Source of the DNA: Streptacidiphilus sp. PB12-B1b
GTDB lineage: Bacteria > Actinomycetota > Actinomycetes > Streptomycetales > Streptomycetaceae
DNA length: 64,000 nt
Assembly: GCF_014084125.1 (NCBI RefSeq)
Contig: NZ_CP048405.1
Span: 4,526,001 to 4,590,000, forward strand
Direction of reading: 5' to 3'
Positions 42,580 to 54,763 of the stretch are shown in pieces. Numbering within the stretch: the stretch's first letter is position 1; every line of letters starts with the position of its first letter. Below the pieces are notes generated by a model. That model was not told the DNA's origin. It worked only from the letters and a program-made list of their open reading frames with translations, and did not search any database. A program made the position numbers and the translations under genes.

Positions 42580-44208
42580 CTAGGGCTGGATCGGCGCCGG
42601 GGGCCAGAGGGCGGAGGGGACGGTGCCCGAGCCGGGGACCGTGGGCGACTCCACCAGCCCGGCGCCGAACCCTTGCTTCATCAGGTTGTTGCCGTCGTCG
42701 GCGGTGACCGCGGCGGAGTACGACGACACCGCCGAGGTGAAGGCGCTGTCGGCCGACTCGGCGGGCAGGGCGCCGTTCGGGGCGAAACTGCGGATGTACG
42801 CCTCGGCCTGGCTGATGCCGGTGCTCAGCACCTGCTGGGTGATCTGCGGGTGCGTGGCCCAGTTGAGCGCCGCGTCGGCGTCGTAGACGTGCGGGCTGTT
42901 CTGGCCTGCGGCCAGGGCGCTGGTACCGGAGTCCAGGTTGCTGAAGGACCAGAGCGCGGTCAACGTCTCCCGGCCCAGCTCGCCGGGCTCCGCGAGGCGC
43001 AGTCGCCCGTACCGGTGCTGGTCGGTGGCGTTCTGGAAGCAGGTCAGCTGCTTGACCGTGGTCGGGTCGAGCACGCCGACGGCGACCGAGGCGAGGTCCC
43101 CGGGGCCGTTGCCGATCCGGCAGGGGTTGGTCGAGCCGATGGTGGTGAGCCGGTACTGGGCGAACTCGACCAGCACATTGGGCTGGTTTCCGGCCTGGAT
43201 CGGCAGGGCCAGGGTGGTGGTGGTCGGCTGGGCGGCGGGCGAGGTGCCGGAGCCCGCACCCGAGCCGCTGCCGGAACCACTGCCGGAGCCGCCGCCCTGG
43301 CTGCCGCCGGCGGGCGTCGGGGCCGCAGCGCCGCCGGTCGCCGACGGGTCGGCCGGGCTCTGTCCGGCGGCAGGAGCCATTGACGGAGCGTCAGGAAGCG
43401 GCGCCGTCTGGGTCGGTGTGGTGACCGGCTGGTTGTTGTCGGCCAGCGCCAGCGCGGTCGCCTTGCTCTGGACCGACGGATGGACCGCGAACCACAGCGC
43501 CACGGACAGCACCACCAGCATCACCGCGAAGCTCAGCACCCGGAAGGCCCACCGGGGGAACACCGAGAGCTGCAGATAGCTGCCGCTGACCAAATCCGGC
43601 TCCGCGCCCGAGCGCTGGACGGCGACCTTGAACGGACGGGTCTCCTTCTGCCCGCTCCACCGGACCCGTTCGGGTTTGATCCGCACCGCGCAGAAGGCGG
43701 CCCGGCCGGGCTCGATCTGCAGGCTGGTCGGGTGGATGTCGAAACCCAGCTGGCTTCCGGTGTCCCGGCCCGAGAGCGAGGCGGTGAGCCTGACGTTGCC
43801 GACGTTGTCCACAGCCAGCGTGGACCGTCCCCGGAAGCGTCCCCGGCAGGTGGACGGCAGCAGTTCCGCCCGGACGTCGGTGAACGGCGTGACGGTGATG
43901 TTGCCCTCGGGCACGGTGGTCGCCTCGGGGTGCTCGGTCGGGATGACCTGCACGCCGTAGGGGTTGGGCCCGGCGGTGGCGTCCGGGGTGCGCGGCGGCG
44001 CGAACGTCAGCTCGACGCTGCCGGTGGTGCCGGGGAACAGCTTGAGCGTGGACGGTTCGACCCGCACCCACAGCGCCGGATCCCCCACCGGGACGATCCG
44101 GTACTCCTCGACCACGTCACCGGTGTTGCGCAGCCGCAGCGTCACCGTGGTGCTACTGCCTGCGTCGACCGTCGTGGACGCGGGTTCCAGGGATGTCCAT
44201 ATGCTCAC
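42580..44208 (-). CDS. CisA-like bitopic membrane protein of the CIS locus
   Basis: 542 residues from GTG 44208 (an upstream GTG at 44244 adds 12). Two Ig-like/NEW3-type domains fill residues 1-215 (SIWTSLEPASTTVDAGS..., TEHPEATTVPEGN), then one membrane helix near 222-243 (VLSFAVMLVVLSVALWFAV), a Pro/Gly/Ser linker, and a C-terminal domain with two cysteines and a peptidoglycan-binding-like pattern. It alone is on the minus strand inside the CIS cluster. A Streptomyces protein of this plan (CisA) has been reported to link CIS particles to the membrane; I match it by architecture and location, not by alignment. Expected topology: N-terminal half cytoplasmic, C-terminal half outside. Confidence 0.8.
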   Translation of the reverse strand: MSIWTSLEPASTTVDAGSSTTVTLRLRNTGDVVEEYRIVPVGDPALWVRVEPSTLKLFPGTTGSVELTFAPPRTPDATAGPNPYGVQVIPTEHPEATTVPEGNITVTPFTDVRAELLPSTCRGRFRGRSTLAVDNVGNVRLTASLSGRDTGSQLGFDIHPTSLQIEPGRAAFCAVRIKPERVRWSGQKETRPFKVAVQRSGAEPDLVSGSYLQLSVFPRWAFRVLSFAVMLVVLSVALWFAVHPSVQSKATALALADNNQPVTTPTQTAPLPDAPSMAPAAGQSPADPSATGGAAAPTPAGGSQGGGSGSGSGSGSGAGSGTSPAAQPTTTTLALPIQAGNQPNVLVEFAQYRLTTIGSTNPCRIGNGPGDLASVAVGVLDPTTVKQLTCFQNATDQHRYGRLRLAEPGELGRETLTALWSFSNLDSGTSALAAGQNSPHVYDADAALNWATHPQITQQVLSTGISQAEAYIRSFAPNGALPAESADSAFTSAVSSYSAAVTADDGNNLMKQGFGAGLVESPTVPGSGTVPSALWPPAPIQP

Positions 44209-44599
44209 CGCAGGCACGGTATCCCGGCGATGATCATCAGTCACCGGACGCCGGGGACGCCGTGAGGGCAGTCGTGATTGCCCGAAAGGGCAATTGCCTC
44301 TGCCCTTGTGGGTGTCCGGAATCCTCTGTCGCCACTGGACGCGCGTAGTGGACAGTCAACAGATACTGCTCCAACCATGTACCCGGGGCGGAGAAAGGTA
44401 TGCATGACCACGGAGCGCCCCGCAGCCACAGCACCACGGCTCGCCCGGCTGCCCCGGTCCTGCCCCCTGCACACCCCGGTCCTGGCCAGGATGCCGCGCC
44501 GAGGTCCTCGTCACCCTGCCTTTCCCCTGTCTTCCCACGAGTCGACCCGTCGCCGTGCACAGCCTTCGTTTCCCGTAAGTCGCAAAAGGAGAACCACGC
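44209..44599. other. Divergent promoter region between CisA-like and sheath genes
   Basis: About 390 bases. It must contain the promoters for both the minus-strand membrane-protein gene and the main structural operon. CCACT (44330-44334 area) and AGTGG form a short inverted repeat near 44330-44350, followed by GACAGTCAACAGATACTG, a possible promoter stretch. The sheath ATG is preceded by AAAAGGAGAACC, an excellent ribosome-binding site. No convincing gene otherwise. Confidence 0.5.
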
Positions 44600-46180
44600 A
44601 TGCCGTCGTACCTGTCTCCCGGTGTCTACGTCGAGGAGGTCGCCAGCGGTTCGCGGCCGATCGAGGGAGTGGGCACCTCCGTGGCGGCCTTCGTCGGGTT
44701 CGCCCCGACCGGGCCGCTCAACGAGCCGACACTGGTGACCAACTGGTCGCAGTACGTGGCCGCGTTCGGCGAGTTCACCGACGGGTACTTCCTGGCGCAC
44801 TCCGTCTACGGCTTCTTCAACAACGGCGGCAGCGCCGCCTACGTGGTGCGCGTCGGCGGGTCCGACGGCGGCGTGGCCGGCGAGCAGCGCCAGCTGGCGG
44901 CCGGCTCGACCGGCGCTGCGAAGGCCCTCACCACCGGCGAGCCGGCGCAGCTCGGCGGGTTCCGGGTCGCGGCCACCACGCCCGGCACCGGCCCGCTGAC
45001 CGTCGAGGTCGCCGACGCCGACGGCGAGGGCCCGGCCGAGCGCTTCAAGCTCATCGTCAAGGACGGCGACACGGTCGCGGAGTCCTTCGACGTCTCCGCC
45101 AAGAAGGGCGGACGCAACTACGTCGTCACCCAGGTCAAGGAGCGCTCCAAGCTCATCGTCCTCGAAGAGGCCGCGCCCGCAGCGCAGTTGGTGCGCCCCG
45201 AGAACCAGAGCCTGGCCGTCCCGGCGGCCCCGGCCGCGCCGACCGAGGGCGGAAAGGCGACCGGTCGCCCGGTCACCCCGGACCAGTACCTGGGCGACTC
45301 GGCCGACCGCACCGGCTTCGGCGGCCTCGAGGCCCTGGACGAGATCTCCATGGTCGCCGTCCCCGACCTGATGGCGGCCTACCAGCGCGGCGCGATCGAC
45401 CTGGAGTCGGTCAAGGCCGTGCAGCTGGGCCTGATCGCGCACTGCGAGCTGATGGGCGACCGGATGGCCGTCATCGACCCGCCGCCCGGACTCAACGCCC
45501 GCGACATCCGCAAGTGGCGCATGGAGACCAGCAACTACGACTCCCGCTACGCGGCGCTGTACTACCCGTGGATCAAGGTCTTCGACCCGGCCAGCGGCCA
45601 GTCCCGGGTGATCCCGCCGAGCGGCCACGTGGCCGGCATCTGGGCCCGCAACGACTCCGAGCGCGGCGTCCACAAGGCCCCCGCCAACGAGATCGTGCGC
45701 GGCGCGGTCGACCTGGAGCTGCAGATCACCCGCGGCGAGCAGGACCTGCTCAACCCGGTCGGCATCAACTGCATCCGCTCCTTCCCCGGGCGCGGCATCC
45801 GGGTGTGGGGCGCCCGTACCCTGGCCTCCGACCCGGCCTGGCGCTACCTTAACGTCCGCCGGTACTTCAACTACCTGGAGGAGTCGATCCTGGTCGGCAC
45901 CCAGTGGGTGGTGTTCGAGCCCAACGACGAGGCGCTGTGGGCCCGCATCCGGCGCAACATCTCGGCGTTCCTGGTCAACGAGTGGCGCAACGGCGCCCTC
46001 TTCGGCTCGCGTCCCGAAGAGGCGTACTACGTCAAGTGCGACGCCGAGACCAACACCCCCGAGTCGGTCGACCTGGGCCGCGTGGTGTGCGAGATCGGCA
46101 TCGCCCCGGTGAAGCCCGCCGAGTTCGTCGTCTTCCGGCTGGCCCAGTTCTCGGGCGGCTCGGGCGAGTTGGACGAGTAG
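44600..46180 (+). CDS. cis2: CIS contractile sheath protein (Cis2)
   Basis: 526 residues, with the phage tail sheath signature at both ends: N-terminal YLSPGVYVEEVASGSRPIEGVGTSVAAFVG region (by its ends) and C-terminal FNYLEESILVGTQWVVFEPND, ALFGSRPEEAYYVKCD. A variable domain (~85-230) is inserted between. Sheath subunits stack around the tube and contract to drive it. Only one sheath gene is present, in contrast to the two or three of Afp/PVC. The stop is followed by a perfect 18-bp hairpin and then the tube gene. Confidence 0.96.
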   Translation: MPSYLSPGVYVEEVASGSRPIEGVGTSVAAFVGFAPTGPLNEPTLVTNWSQYVAAFGEFTDGYFLAHSVYGFFNNGGSAAYVVRVGGSDGGVAGEQRQLAAGSTGAAKALTTGEPAQLGGFRVAATTPGTGPLTVEVADADGEGPAERFKLIVKDGDTVAESFDVSAKKGGRNYVVTQVKERSKLIVLEEAAPAAQLVRPENQSLAVPAAPAAPTEGGKATGRPVTPDQYLGDSADRTGFGGLEALDEISMVAVPDLMAAYQRGAIDLESVKAVQLGLIAHCELMGDRMAVIDPPPGLNARDIRKWRMETSNYDSRYAALYYPWIKVFDPASGQSRVIPPSGHVAGIWARNDSERGVHKAPANEIVRGAVDLELQITRGEQDLLNPVGINCIRSFPGRGIRVWGARTLASDPAWRYLNVRRYFNYLEESILVGTQWVVFEPNDEALWARIRRNISAFLVNEWRNGALFGSRPEEAYYVKCDAETNTPESVDLGRVVCEIGIAPVKPAEFVVFRLAQFSGGSGELDE

Positions 46181-46211
46181 TCCGACCCCGGCGCAGCCCC
46201 CAGCTCCTCCC

Positions 46212-46254
46212 CCGGTCGGTCGCACGGCCCACCAGCGGCCGTGCGACCGACCGG
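46212..46254 (+). terminator. Perfect 18-bp stem-loop between sheath and tube genes
   Basis: Left arm CCGGTCGGTCGCACGGCC (46212-46229), 7-base loop, right arm 46237-46254 as its exact reverse complement. It lies 31 bases after the sheath stop and 33 before the tube ATG. No T-run follows, so it is more likely an attenuator, processing site or mRNA stabiliser that tunes the sheath:tube ratio than a full terminator. Confidence 0.7.
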
Positions 46255-46287
46255 CCCACCAACCGCTAGCAGAAGGACCACCGGTTC

Positions 46288-46731
46288 ATGTCACTCCAGC
46301 CCGGCGACGCGCTCGCATCACACAACTTCGGCCTGCAGATCGACGGCGTCATGGTCGAGTACCTGCAGGAGGTGAACGGCCTGACCATGGAGCAGGACGT
46401 CATCGAGTACCAGCAGGTCTCCGCCAACGGCAAGCCCACCGTGAAGAAGATGCCCGGCGTCAAGAAGGCCGGACAGGTCTCCGTCGTCCGAGGGATGACC
46501 CAGTCGGCGTCGTTCACCCAGTGGATCAACGAGTCGGTCGCCGGGAACATGGCGATGGCCCGCAAGAACGCCTCGATCATCATGATGGACTACATGAACA
46601 GCCCGGTGAAGCGCTACAACCTGCGCAACGCCTGGTGCAGCAAGGTCGAGGCGAGCACGGTCAAGGCCGGCGACGCCGCGGCGCTGACCGAGTCCGTCAC
46701 CATCGTCTTCGAAGAGCTGGTCATCGAGTAA
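46288..46731 (+). CDS. cis1: CIS inner tube protein (Cis1)
   Basis: 147 residues, the size of Hcp/gp19-like tube proteins. The pattern HNFGLQIDGVMVEYLQEVNGLTMEQDVIEYQQ (by its ends), GQVSVVRGMT, FTQWINES and the closing TVIFEELVIE strand type match the T4 gp19/Afp1 family. Hexamers stack into the tube inside the sheath. AGAAGGACC lies upstream. The TAA stop overlaps the next ATG by one base (TAATG). Confidence 0.95.
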   Translation: MSLQPGDALASHNFGLQIDGVMVEYLQEVNGLTMEQDVIEYQQVSANGKPTVKKMPGVKKAGQVSVVRGMTQSASFTQWINESVAGNMAMARKNASIIMMDYMNSPVKRYNLRNAWCSKVEASTVKAGDAAALTESVTIVFEELVIE

Positions 46732-47249
46732 TGCGCCGTTCCCTGAACACCGCCCAGGTTCCGTCACCGGCCGCCGCGCCGCTGGCGGACCCTGGGCACG
46801 CCCCGGCTCCCGCGCCGGCCGCCCCTGCGGCGCCGGTCGCGTCCGCGCCGCAGGGGCCCGCGCCGGTCCAGCGCGAACAGCTGCGCACGCAGTTCGAGTT
46901 CGAGCTGCCCCGGGGCTACGTCGACGACTCCGGCACGGTCCACCGGCGTGGAGTGATGCGGCTGTCCACCGCCAAGGACGAACTGATCCCACTGCGTGAC
47001 GTCCGGGTTCAGGAGAACCCCGCGTACCTCTCGGTGGTCCTGCTCGGCCGGGTGATCACCCAGCTGGGCACGGTGCCGATGGTGCACGACGGCATCGTGG
47101 AGAACATGTTCGCCTCCGACCTCGCCTTCCTGCAGGACTTCTACCGCCAGATCAACTCCGAGGGGCACACTCGCGCGGCGGTGACCTGCCCGCACTGCGA
47201 GCAGCCGTTCGAAGTCGAGCTGGGCGGGAGCCGCCTGGGGGAATGGTGA
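46731..47249 (+). CDS. Conserved CIS-locus protein with zinc-type CPHC motif
   Basis: 172 residues. An Ala/Pro-rich N-terminus (to ~45) precedes a folded part with EFELPRGYVDDSG, VIQLG-like strands, FLQDFYRQINSE and a C-terminal CPHCEQPFEVEL half-zinc-ribbon. Position immediately after the tube gene and before a ~50-residue ORF is that of tail-assembly chaperone-type genes in contractile tails. I do not recognise a characterised family; an assembly role is inferred. It is translationally coupled to both neighbours. Confidence 0.75.
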   Translation: MRRSLNTAQVPSPAAAPLADPGHAPAPAPAAPAAPVASAPQGPAPVQREQLRTQFEFELPRGYVDDSGTVHRRGVMRLSTAKDELIPLRDVRVQENPAYLSVVLLGRVITQLGTVPMVHDGIVENMFASDLAFLQDFYRQINSEGHTRAAVTCPHCEQPFEVELGGSRLGEW

Positions 47250-47404
47250 CGTACGCGACCGACCTGATCCACCAGGAAGTCGCGTACCTCGCCTACCATT
47301 TCCACTGGAGCATGGAAGAAATCCTGGAGTTGGAACACCGCGACCGTCGCCGGTACGCGGACGAGATCGCCGCGCTCGTCGCCCGCGCCGGCGCGGAAGG
47401 CTGA
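47246..47404 (+). CDS. Small CIS-locus protein (DUF6760-like, 52 residues)
   Basis: GTG 47246 overlaps the preceding stop (GTGA). The 52-residue product (start VTYATDLIHQEVAYLAYHFH, centre SMEEILELEH, then RDRRRYADEIAALVA) matches the small proteins found after the tube gene in eCIS and contractile phages, with a W/Y-H-F-x-W-S-x-EE-I-LxL pattern. High third-position GC and tight coupling on both sides make it a real gene. Probably paired with the preceding protein as a tail assembly chaperone. Confidence 0.8.
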   Translation: MTYATDLIHQEVAYLAYHFHWSMEEILELEHRDRRRYADEIAALVARAGAEG

Positions 47405-47413
47405 GGCACAGCG

Positions 47414-51073
<3,660 letters not shown>

Positions 51074-51173
51074 CCGTGCGGACGCCTGAGCCCGCATGGG
51101 GCTCCCCACCGCGACCCGGCCGCAGTCGGCCGCGCCACCCCTCCCCGCCCCCAGCGCCTGGAGTACATCAGCC

Positions 51174-51611
51174 ATGAGCACCCCGCAGGACCCAGGTTCC
51201 ACCATCTTCTTCACCCTCAGCATCGACGGTGAGGACCTCGGCGCGTTCAACGGCTGCGACGGACTCGCCGCCGAGGTCGAGGTCGAGGCGTACGAGGAGG
51301 GCGGCAACAACGGTTTCGTGTGGCAGCTGCCCTCGCGGGTGAAGCACTCCACGATCCGGCTGACGCGTCCACTGACGCCGGACACGGCCAAGGTCGCCGC
51401 CTGGATCTCGTCGGTGGCCACCGGCGTGGTCCGGCCCACGGCGCAGATCTCCGCGCTGCGCGCCGACGGTTCGCTGGTCGCCCGCTGGGGCCTGCTGGAC
51501 GTGCTGCCGGTGCGCTGGCAGGGGCCGTCGCTGGATCCGGCCAGCCCCAATGTGGCCACCGAGGTGCTGGAGATCACCCACCACGGGTTCACCGATGCGG
51601 GGGCGGCCTAG
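51174..51611 (+). CDS. CIS second tube-like/baseplate protein (Cis5-type)
   Basis: 145 residues of the gp19/Hcp-like tube fold: PGSTIFFTLSIDGEDLGAFNGCDGLAAEVEVEAYEEGG (by its ends), KHSTIRLTRPL, and a closing EVLEITHHGF strand. It is shorter and differs from Cis1, and it sits next to the LysM hub gene, where Afp5/Pvc5-type tube-initiator proteins are encoded. It should form the ring joining baseplate hub and tube. ATG with CTGGAG upstream. Confidence 0.88.
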   Translation: MSTPQDPGSTIFFTLSIDGEDLGAFNGCDGLAAEVEVEAYEEGGNNGFVWQLPSRVKHSTIRLTRPLTPDTAKVAAWISSVATGVVRPTAQISALRADGSLVARWGLLDVLPVRWQGPSLDPASPNVATEVLEITHHGFTDAGAA

Positions 51612-51613
51612 CC

Positions 51614-52327
51614 ATGACACAGCCTCCCGGAACCAGTCTGGTCCGCGCCTCCCTGGCGATCCACGAGCCGCCCACCGGCCTGGCCATGGCCCTGGGCGGA
51701 GAGATCGGCACGGTCGACTTCCAGTTCAACCCGAAGGATCTGACCCTGGTCCGCAGCGCCAGTTGGTCGATGGACCACGCGGTGGGCTTCGAGCGCGGCG
51801 CGCTGGCCAACTTCAGGGGCGCCGATCCGGCCACCATGGATCTCGTGGTCTTCCTGGACGGGACGGCCCCGGGCAGCAAGTCCGAGGTGCAGTCGCAGGT
51901 CGAACTGCTGCTGTCCTGCTGCGAGGTGTGGCCGGGGAGCCTGCTCTCCAAGCGGCCGTCGCCGCCGTGGGTGCGCTTCTCGTGGGGCTCCTTCAGCACG
52001 GTCCAGTTCATCGCGTACGTGAGCCGGGCCTCCGCGCAGTACACGCTGTTCAGCCCGACCGGCGAGCCGACCAGGGCCCGGTGCACGCTGTCGCTGACCG
52101 AGGTGGCGGTGCTGACGGCCGGTCAGAACCCGACTTCCGGCGCGTTGACGGCGCGCCGGGTGCACCGGGTGGTGGTCGGCGACTCGCTGCAGTCCCTCGC
52201 CTGGCGGGAGTACGGCGACGCCACGGTGTGGCGGGTGATCGCCGAGGCGAACGACATCGACGACCCCATGGATCTGGAGCCGGGCACCGAGCTGCTGCTG
52301 CCCGCCGCCGAAGAGATCCACAGGTAG
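51614..52327 (+). CDS. CIS hub protein with LysM-like domain (Cis7/gp53-type)
   Basis: 237 residues. Residues 1-170 have FQFNPKDLTLVRSASWS, MDLVVFLDG and FTYL-like strands of the Afp7/gp53 N-terminal domain; a LysM-like module follows at ~180-235 (HRVVVGDSLQSLAWREYGD ... MDLEPGTELLLP). In eCIS this protein joins the baseplate hub to the tube initiator. The LysM here serves assembly rather than cell-wall binding. ATG two bases after the Cis5-type stop. Confidence 0.9.
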   Translation: MTQPPGTSLVRASLAIHEPPTGLAMALGGEIGTVDFQFNPKDLTLVRSASWSMDHAVGFERGALANFRGADPATMDLVVFLDGTAPGSKSEVQSQVELLLSCCEVWPGSLLSKRPSPPWVRFSWGSFSTVQFIAYVSRASAQYTLFSPTGEPTRARCTLSLTEVAVLTAGQNPTSGALTARRVHRVVVGDSLQSLAWREYGDATVWRVIAEANDIDDPMDLEPGTELLLPAAEEIHR

Positions 52328-52334
52328 GAGCACC

Positions 52335-54272
52335 ATGAGCCAGGCCACGTACACCAACATCCTCGCGGTCGAGATCGGCGGGCCCATCCCCAACGCCCTG
52401 GCCAACCTGCTGGCCGAGGGCTGGGTGGACGCCGGGGTGAACATGCCCGCCGCCTTCCAGCTGTCGTTCAGCGACCCCGGCCGGGCCATCATGGACTCCT
52501 ACGGCGGACTGCTGCGGATCGGCGCCGAGGTGAAGCTGTTCCCGATCACCGACGGGGTGCAGGGGCAGCCGCTGATCACCGGCGAGATCACCGCGCTCGA
52601 GGCGGACGCCGACGGCAGCGACAAGCTGCTGGTGGTGCGCGGCTACGACCCGGGGCACCGGCTGCTGCGCAACCGCAGGGTGGTGGGCTACCCCAACATG
52701 ACCGCCACCGACATCGTCCGCAAGGTCGCCGGGATGTGCGGGGTCGAGCTGGGCAAGGTCGACTCCACGACCACCACCTACGAGTTGGCCACCCAGCCCA
52801 ACATCAGCGACTGGGACTTCCTGAGCCGGCTGGCCCGGGAGAACGGCGTGCACCTGTACGTCAACGAGCTGGGGCTGCTGCAGTTCACCGACCTGGTGTC
52901 GGCCGCGGGCGCGCCGCCGGACACCATGACCGCCCGGCAGAGCCCGTACGTGCTGGAGTTCGAGACCAACGCGATGCGCAGCCGGGTCGTGGTGACCTCC
53001 GCCGACCAGGTGGACACGGTCGAGGTGCGCGGCTGGAACGTCCAGGCGAAGACTCCGCTGACCGAGCTGACTCCGGCGCTGAGCAGCGAGGACATCGAGA
53101 TCGGGGTCACCCCCGCGGAGGTCTCGTCCATGTTCGGGGCGGCCAGGCTGACCGCGGCGGACGTCCCCTACGACACCCAGGCCGAGGTGCTGAAGGCGTC
53201 CAAGGCGCTGGCCGACGACATCACCTCCTCCTTCGCGGAGTTGGAGATCACGGTCACCGGCAATCCCGCGCTGCACCCGGGGCTGCCGGTGGCGTTGAAG
53301 GGCGGCGGCTTCCCGTTCGAGGGCCGCTACACGGTGACCGGCACCCGCCATGTCTTCACCGGTGCCGACCAGTACCAGACCTGGGTTTCAGTGACGGGTC
53401 GTCAGATGCGTTCGCTGTACGGCCTGGCGTCGGGCGGTGCGGACACCGCACCGAAGATGCCGGGCGTGGTCAGCGCACTGGTGACCAACACTCAGGACCC
53501 TTTGAGGCAAGGGCGGGTGAAGCTCACCTTCCCGTGGCTGTCGGCCGACTACGAGAGCGACTGGTGCCGGGTGGCCCAGTTCGGCGGGGTGCACGGCGGC
53601 GGGCTGTTCCTGCCCGATGTGCACGACGAGGTGCTGGTCGCCTTCGACCGGGGCGCGCTGGACCACCCCTACGTCATCGCCGGGCTCTACAACGGCGTGG
53701 ACCAGCCCACGCCCGACCCGGACGCGCACCCGCAGTACGACCCCACCAACGGCGCGATCAACTGGCGCAGCCTGGCCTCGCGCAACGGCCACATGGTGGA
53801 GCTGCTGGAGGTCAGGGAGCCGCCCAGCAGTGGCATCCGCCTGAGCACCGGCGAGAAGAAGCTGCTGGTGCACCTGGACGAGACCGATCCGGCGAGCGCC
53901 ACCATCACCATCAGCGCCACCCGCGAGGGGCCCGGCGCCACCATCACCATCAGCAACACCGGCGCCATCACGATCGACGGCGGCACCAGCGTCTCGGTGA
54001 AGGCGGGCGCGGACCTCAACCTGGAGGCGACCGGGGCCGTCTCCATCAAGGGGGCGACGGTCAGCGTCAGCTCCCTCGGCGCGCTGAACCTGGCCGCCGC
54101 CGGGATCGTGGACATCGACGCCGGTGCGGACGTCACCATCGACGCCGTGGCGGACGTCTCCATCGACGCCATCGGACTCGCCAACCTCACGGCCACCACC
54201 GAACTGACGCTGGCGGCGGTCGACGTGACGATGGTGGGCGTGGTCACCGCCAACGGCATTCCCGTCGCCTGA
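52335..54272 (+). CDS. cis8: CIS spike/hub protein, VgrG-like (Cis8)
   Basis: 645 residues: gp27-like hub (1-360), gp5-like OB-fold (~375-460, PGVVSALVTNTQDPLRQGRVKLTFPW by its ends, WCRVAQFGGVHGGGLFLPDVHDEVLVAF), then a beta-helical needle of repeated GxVSIKG, TVSVSS and VDIDAGADVTID elements to the end. No effector domain is attached. It has an excellent GTAGGAGC site. No PAAR-type tip gene follows; the next gene is Cis9. Confidence 0.95.
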   Translation: MSQATYTNILAVEIGGPIPNALANLLAEGWVDAGVNMPAAFQLSFSDPGRAIMDSYGGLLRIGAEVKLFPITDGVQGQPLITGEITALEADADGSDKLLVVRGYDPGHRLLRNRRVVGYPNMTATDIVRKVAGMCGVELGKVDSTTTTYELATQPNISDWDFLSRLARENGVHLYVNELGLLQFTDLVSAAGAPPDTMTARQSPYVLEFETNAMRSRVVVTSADQVDTVEVRGWNVQAKTPLTELTPALSSEDIEIGVTPAEVSSMFGAARLTAADVPYDTQAEVLKASKALADDITSSFAELEITVTGNPALHPGLPVALKGGGFPFEGRYTVTGTRHVFTGADQYQTWVSVTGRQMRSLYGLASGGADTAPKMPGVVSALVTNTQDPLRQGRVKLTFPWLSADYESDWCRVAQFGGVHGGGLFLPDVHDEVLVAFDRGALDHPYVIAGLYNGVDQPTPDPDAHPQYDPTNGAINWRSLASRNGHMVELLEVREPPSSGIRLSTGEKKLLVHLDETDPASATITISATREGPGATITISNTGAITIDGGTSVSVKAGADLNLEATGAVSIKGATVSVSSLGALNLAAAGIVDIDAGADVTIDAVADVSIDAIGLANLTATTELTLAAVDVTMVGVVTANGIPVA

Positions 54273-54322
54273 CGACTCGTCAGACACCAGCTCCACCACC
54301 AGCACAGAGCGAGGTTCCGTAC

Positions 54323-54763
54323 ATGGCAGAGCAGTTCGTCGGCGCCGGCTGGGCCTTCCCGATGCGGATCGCCCCGTCCGGCGGAATCGCCCTGGTCAGC
54401 CGGGAGAAGGAGATCGAGGAGGCGCTGCGCCTGGTCCTCGCCACCGCTCCCGGCGAACGGCCGATGCGGCCCGACTTCGGCTGCGCCATCCACGACCTGG
54501 TCTTCGCCCCCGTGGACGAGGCCACGGCCGGGCGGATCCAGTACGAGGTGCGGAGCACGCTGGACCGCTGGGAGCCGCGGATCGAGGTGCGTGAGGTGGC
54601 GGTCACCGCCAGCCCCAGCGAGGAGGGGGTGCTCTTCATCGACGTCCGCTACACGATCCGGGGCACCAACAACCCGCGCAGCCTGGTCTTCCCGTTCTAT
54701 GTCATCCCCTCCCACGAGGGCCCCTCGGCGTCCGCCGACCCGTCCACCGAAAGCGACCGCTGA
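54323..54763 (+). CDS. cis9: CIS baseplate wedge protein (gp25-like, Cis9)
   Basis: 146 residues with the gp25/lysozyme-like wedge signature: SREKEIEEALRLVLATAPGERPMRPDFGCAIHDLVFAP (by its ends) including the EPR-type PGERPMRP motif that triggers sheath polymerisation, and RIEVREVAVT. C-terminal tail Ser/Asp-rich. The TGA shares one base with the ATG of the next gene (TGATG). Confidence 0.94.
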   Translation: MAEQFVGAGWAFPMRIAPSGGIALVSREKEIEEALRLVLATAPGERPMRPDFGCAIHDLVFAPVDEATAGRIQYEVRSTLDRWEPRIEVREVAVTASPSEEGVLFIDVRYTIRGTNNPRSLVFPFYVIPSHEGPSASADPSTESDR

